Source: Geminicoccus sp035556675 (lineage in GTDB: Bacteria; Pseudomonadota; Alphaproteobacteria; Geminicoccales; Geminicoccaceae). Taken from it: a stretch of 27,130 nucleotides of DNA. Of the stretch, positions 25,480 through 27,130 are shown piece after piece. A model generated the notes under the pieces. That model saw only the letters and a program-made list of their open reading frames with translations, had not been told where the DNA came from and did not search any database. Numbering within the stretch: position 1 is the first letter of the stretch; each line of letters opens with the position of its first letter. Position numbers and translations under genes: made by a program. The stretch spans positions 1-27,130 of the forward strand of contig NZ_DATMFZ010000304.1 of assembly GCF_035556675.1 (NCBI RefSeq), given 5' to 3'.

Positions 25480-26481
25480 ATGAGCGTTGCCAACGAGCCG
25501 GTCGCAGAGGTGGCGGTTCAGGCCGTCGAGGCGGCGGTGGACGGTCTGGCCAGGGTCAAGGACGCCGTGGCCATGGTGGTCTACGGCCAGGAGCGGGTGG
25601 TCGAGGAATCGCTGGTCACCCTCCTGGCGGGCGGGCACGGCCTCCTGGTGGGCGTGCCGGGCCTGGCCAAGACCCGGCTGGTGGAGACGCTGGGTGTCGT
25701 GCTGGGGCTCAGCCAGAAGCGGGTCCAGTTCACGCCCGACCTGATGCCGTCCGACGTGCTGGGCTCCGAGGTGCTGGACGAGGCCCCGGACGGGCGGCGC
25801 GCCTTCCGCTTCATCCGCGGGCCGGTATTCGCCCAGCTACTCATGGCCGACGAGATCAATCGCGCCAGCCCGCGCACCCAGGCGGCCCTGCTGCAGGCCA
25901 TGCAGGAGCGCAAGGTGACGGTGGCCGGCGAGGACCACGACCTGCCGCGCCCGTTCCACGTGCTGGCGACCCAGAACCCGGTCGAGCAGGAGGGCACCTA
26001 TCCCCTGCCCGAGGCCCAGCTCGACCGCTTCCTCCTGCAGATCGACGTGGACTATCCGAGCGAGGCCGCCGAGCGGCGGATGGTGCTGGTGACCACCGGC
26101 GGCACCGAGGCGACGGCACCCGTCATCGCCGACCCGCGCCTGCTCGACCAGTGGCAGCGCCTGGTGCGGCGCCTGCCGATCGGCGATCAGGTGGTGGACG
26201 CGATCCTGAAGCTGGTGCGAGCCGCCAGGCCCGGCAGCGGTGCCCTGCCCGACCTCGACCGGCTGCTCGCCTGGGGCGCCGGCCCGCGCGCCAGCCAGGC
26301 CCTCGCACTGGCGGTGCGGGCCAAGGCGCTGCTGGACGGCCGGATCGCCCCCTCGCTGGACGACGTCCGCGCACTCGCCCGGCCGGTGATGCGCCACCGG
26401 ATCGCCCCCAGCTTCGCCGCCCGCGCGGAAGGGATCGACGCCGACGAGCTGATCCGCCGCCTGCTCGCCCATGCGCTCTGA
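25480..26481 (+). CDS. MoxR-family AAA+ ATPase
   Basis: A 333-residue MoxR ATPase, usually a chaperone for metal-dependent or vWA-domain partners. Motifs: Walker A GVPGLAKTR, Walker B LLMADEINRA, sensor-1 ATQNPVEQEG, and the TYPLPEAQLDRF stretch with the arginine finger. The C-terminal lid domain ends ELIRRLLAHAL. The ATG at 25480 is preceded by GGAGGGCGG. The gene overlaps the following DUF58 gene by 11 nt, the standard partner of MoxR proteins. The 178- to 223-nt gap before it is shared with the divergent DUF1285 gene and should contain both promoters, though none is obvious by eye. Confidence 0.94.
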   Translation: MSVANEPVAEVAVQAVEAAVDGLARVKDAVAMVVYGQERVVEESLVTLLAGGHGLLVGVPGLAKTRLVETLGVVLGLSQKRVQFTPDLMPSDVLGSEVLDEAPDGRRAFRFIRGPVFAQLLMADEINRASPRTQAALLQAMQERKVTVAGEDHDLPRPFHVLATQNPVEQEGTYPLPEAQLDRFLLQIDVDYPSEAAERRMVLVTTGGTEATAPVIADPRLLDQWQRLVRRLPIGDQVVDAILKLVRAARPGSGALPDLDRLLAWGAGPRASQALALAVRAKALLDGRIAPSLDDVRALARPVMRHRIAPSFAARAEGIDADELIRRLLAHAL

Positions 26482-27130
26482 GCCGCAGCGCGATCCGCTG
26501 GGCCAGCGCGCCGAGGCGGCGGGCCTCGCCGCCCGCCTGCCGGCCCTCCAGCTCGAGGCCAGGCGGATCGCGGCGGGCGTGGTGCAGGGTGTCCATGGCC
26601 GGCGCCGGGCCGGTCCGGGCGAGACCTTCTGGCAGTTCCGGCCCTACCAGCCGGGGGACCCGGCGCAGCGGATCGACTGGCGCCAGTCGGCGCGCGGCAG
26701 CCGCCTGTTCGTGCGCGAGCGCGAATGGGAGGCGGCGCAGGCCGCCTGGCTGTGGTGCGACCGCAGCCCGTCCATGACCTTCCGCTCCAGCCACGCCGTG
26801 CCGCGCAAGCTGGAGCGTGCCGCGGTGCTGATGATCGCCTTAAGCGACCTGCTGGTCGATGGCGGCGAGCGGGTCGGCGTGCTCGGGCACGACGAACGCG
26901 CGGTGGTCGGCAAGACTGTCGCCAGCCGGATCCTGCGCTCGCTCGGCTCCAGCGAGCCCCTTGCCCAGGACGCCCACCTGCCGGCCACCCGCATTCCCGC
27001 CCACGCCCGGGCCGTGCTGTTCGGCGATTTCCTCCACCACCCGGAGCTCCTGCGTGACTGGCTGCGGCCGCACGTGGCCAATGGCGTGCGCGGCGTGCTG
27101 GTCCAGGTGGTCGACCCGGCCGAGGAGACC
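26471..27130 (+). CDS. DUF58 domain protein (partial, cut by window end)
   Basis: The first 220 residues of a DUF58 (vWA-like) protein are inside the window; the frame stays open to the last base. The family signature FRPYQPGDPAQRIDWRQSAR is at about 57-76, followed by LFVRERE. The vWA-like strand CDRSPSM (about 97-103) has the D-x-S-x-S-like metal site in degenerate form. The ATG at 26471 lies 11 nt inside the end of MoxR, so the two are translationally coupled. DUF58 proteins are the expected partners of MoxR ATPases. In alphaproteobacteria the next genes are typically DUF4159/BatA-like membrane proteins, which lie beyond the window if present. Confidence 0.93.
   Translation, partial: MRSEPQRDPLGQRAEAAGLAARLPALQLEARRIAAGVVQGVHGRRRAGPGETFWQFRPYQPGDPAQRIDWRQSARGSRLFVREREWEAAQAAWLWCDRSPSMTFRSSHAVPRKLERAAVLMIALSDLLVDGGERVGVLGHDERAVVGKTVASRILRSLGSSEPLAQDAHLPATRIPAHARAVLFGDFLHHPELLRDWLRPHVANGVRGVLVQVVDPAEET

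Noticed and set aside
24588..26777. Plus-strand open frame of 729 codons across DUF1285, MoxR and DUF58
   Set aside because: It runs antisense through two genes and in another frame through MoxR; the translation is compositionally biased without motifs.

Overview
The window is GC-rich (roughly 65-70% by eye) and densely packed. It reads as a chromosomal segment of an alphaproteobacterium, probably of the Rhodospirillales/Geminicoccus type. Support comes from a coxMNOP-type oxidase operon, divergent ssb and uvrA with GTTC-N7-GTTC-like (alphaproteobacterial LexA) sites, a DUF1285-CoA pyrophosphatase-CCA enzyme operon divergent from MoxR-DUF58, and a tRNA-Gln of alphaproteobacterial type. The taxon is an inference. 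No transposase, integrase, phage gene or CRISPR array was found.

Layout. (1) 1-1900, minus strand: cspA behind a long leader with several potential hairpins, then an exported VCBS/FG-GAP repeat protein. (2) 1883-2436: a gene-free stretch whose first part is strikingly AT-rich. (3) 2437-6906, plus strand: a five-gene heme-copper oxidase operon (subunits II, I, two different subunit III proteins, and a subunit IV). It ends at a strong hairpin shared with the convergent genes that follow. (4) 6987-9523, minus strand: a DUF2189 membrane protein, a tandem universal stress protein and an unrecognised basic/acidic protein. (5) 9976-13643: ssb (minus) and uvrA (plus), divergent around possible SOS boxes. 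(6) 13735-18964, plus strand: a single-domain CheY-like receiver, an exported TPR-like protein, an exported coiled-coil OmpA-type peptidoglycan-binding protein and a nucleoside hydrolase. (7) 19226-20179, minus strand: a two-domain VOC ring-cleaving dioxygenase. (8) 20397-22567, plus strand: an ABC ATPase and a PotD-like binding protein without permeases, closed by a very strong hairpin. (9) 25256-22729, minus strand: DUF1285, CoA-type Nudix hydrolase and CCA-adding enzyme in a translationally coupled chain, with tRNA-Gln(CUG) 20 nt downstream. (10) 25480 to the end, plus strand: a MoxR ATPase and a DUF58 protein cut by the window edge.

Most of the content is ordinary housekeeping and respiration. 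The points most worth a second look are the cspA leader with mutually exclusive pairings, the receiver/TPR/OmpA module of unknown function, a tRNA gene in the transcript of the enzyme that repairs tRNA 3' ends, two genes whose best Shine-Dalgarno faces a CTG codon, and the orphan ABC ATPase/binding-protein pair. I found no clear, wholly new defence or mobile system.
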